Positions 6,120 through 6,166 of a DNA stretch of 6,166 nucleotides are shown here, piece after piece. Position 1 is the stretch's first letter, and each line of letters starts with the position of its first letter. The stretch spans positions 1 through 6,166 of the forward strand of contig DAHWFG010000379.1 in assembly GCA_027325115.1 (NCBI GenBank), written 5' to 3'. The position numbers were made by a program, and so were the translations under genes. The stretch is from JAKBCQ01 sp021807585 (lineage in GTDB: Bacteria > Planctomycetota > Planctomycetia > Isosphaerales > Isosphaeraceae). The notes under the pieces were generated by a model. The model did not search any database. It saw nothing but the letters and a program-made list of their open reading frames with translations, and was not told where the DNA came from.

Positions 6120-6166
6120 CGCCGATTTACAAATAGAACCAGCATACGTTAAATATCTAGATGTCG

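Larger units (their letters stand above)
5889..6166. other. Leader and upstream intergenic region
   Basis: Apart from the promoter and an inverted repeat near 6085-6119, I see no recognisable gene here. Base composition falls in the last 45 bases (AT-rich near 6126-6160). One plus-strand frame stays open to the window edge, with a possible GTG start at 6061 (MRGYPEKLPKPNRLDFTG), but it has no ribosome site and no recognisable domain. On the minus strand a short open piece from the edge ends in TAG near 6072. Either could be the end or beginning of a neighbour outside the window; neither is convincing. Confidence -1.

Noticed and set aside
1..6166. CRISPR array, transposon ends, tRNA or rRNA genes
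   Set aside because: I saw no regularly spaced direct repeats, no transposase frame and no tRNA-like cloverleaf. The frequent CGATCG words are dispersed and not periodic.

Overview
This window looks like a chromosomal piece of a GC-rich, Gram-negative-type bacterium, most likely a planctomycete (Isosphaeraceae-like). That placement is inferred from three things: the codon style (GCG, CGC, ATC and TCG dominate), a striking abundance of the word CGATCG, and the type of GT39-like membrane protein present. There was no database search. All supported genes lie on the minus strand and read from right to left. Long open frames on the plus strand are antisense shadows of these genes.

Layout in transcription order. 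At 5889-6166 is a gene-poor leader with a near-consensus sigma70-type promoter (TTGACC, 16 bases, TATACT) ending about 60 bases before the first gene. Next is a polytopic GT39/ArnT-like membrane protein (4293-5867), then a WaaP/InaA-type lipopolysaccharide kinase (3430-4293), a WaaG-like GT4 glycosyltransferase (2177-3433), and a sugar-1-phosphate nucleotidyltransferase (1423-2163). Last is a PlsY glycerol-3-phosphate acyltransferase (start 1340) whose frame does not stop after the enzyme. It continues through a basic linker, one more membrane segment and a beta-propeller-like region, and runs off the left edge at base 1. This last gene is open at the window edge.

The first four genes are tightly packed: a TAATG overlap, an ATGA overlap, and a 13-base gap carrying a GAGGG ribosome site. 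They read as one operon for building a surface glycan or LPS-type core: an activated sugar maker, a cytoplasmic glycosyltransferase, a sugar kinase and a membrane-embedded transferase using a lipid-linked sugar. The plsY fusion follows after an 82-base, partly AT-rich spacer and may be co-transcribed or separately started. It ties phospholipid synthesis to the envelope-glycan locus.

The most unusual items are the PlsY-propeller fusion, the roughly 35 copies of CGATCG in 6.2 kb, and islands of A/T-ending codons that often sit on conserved motifs of otherwise GC-rich genes.
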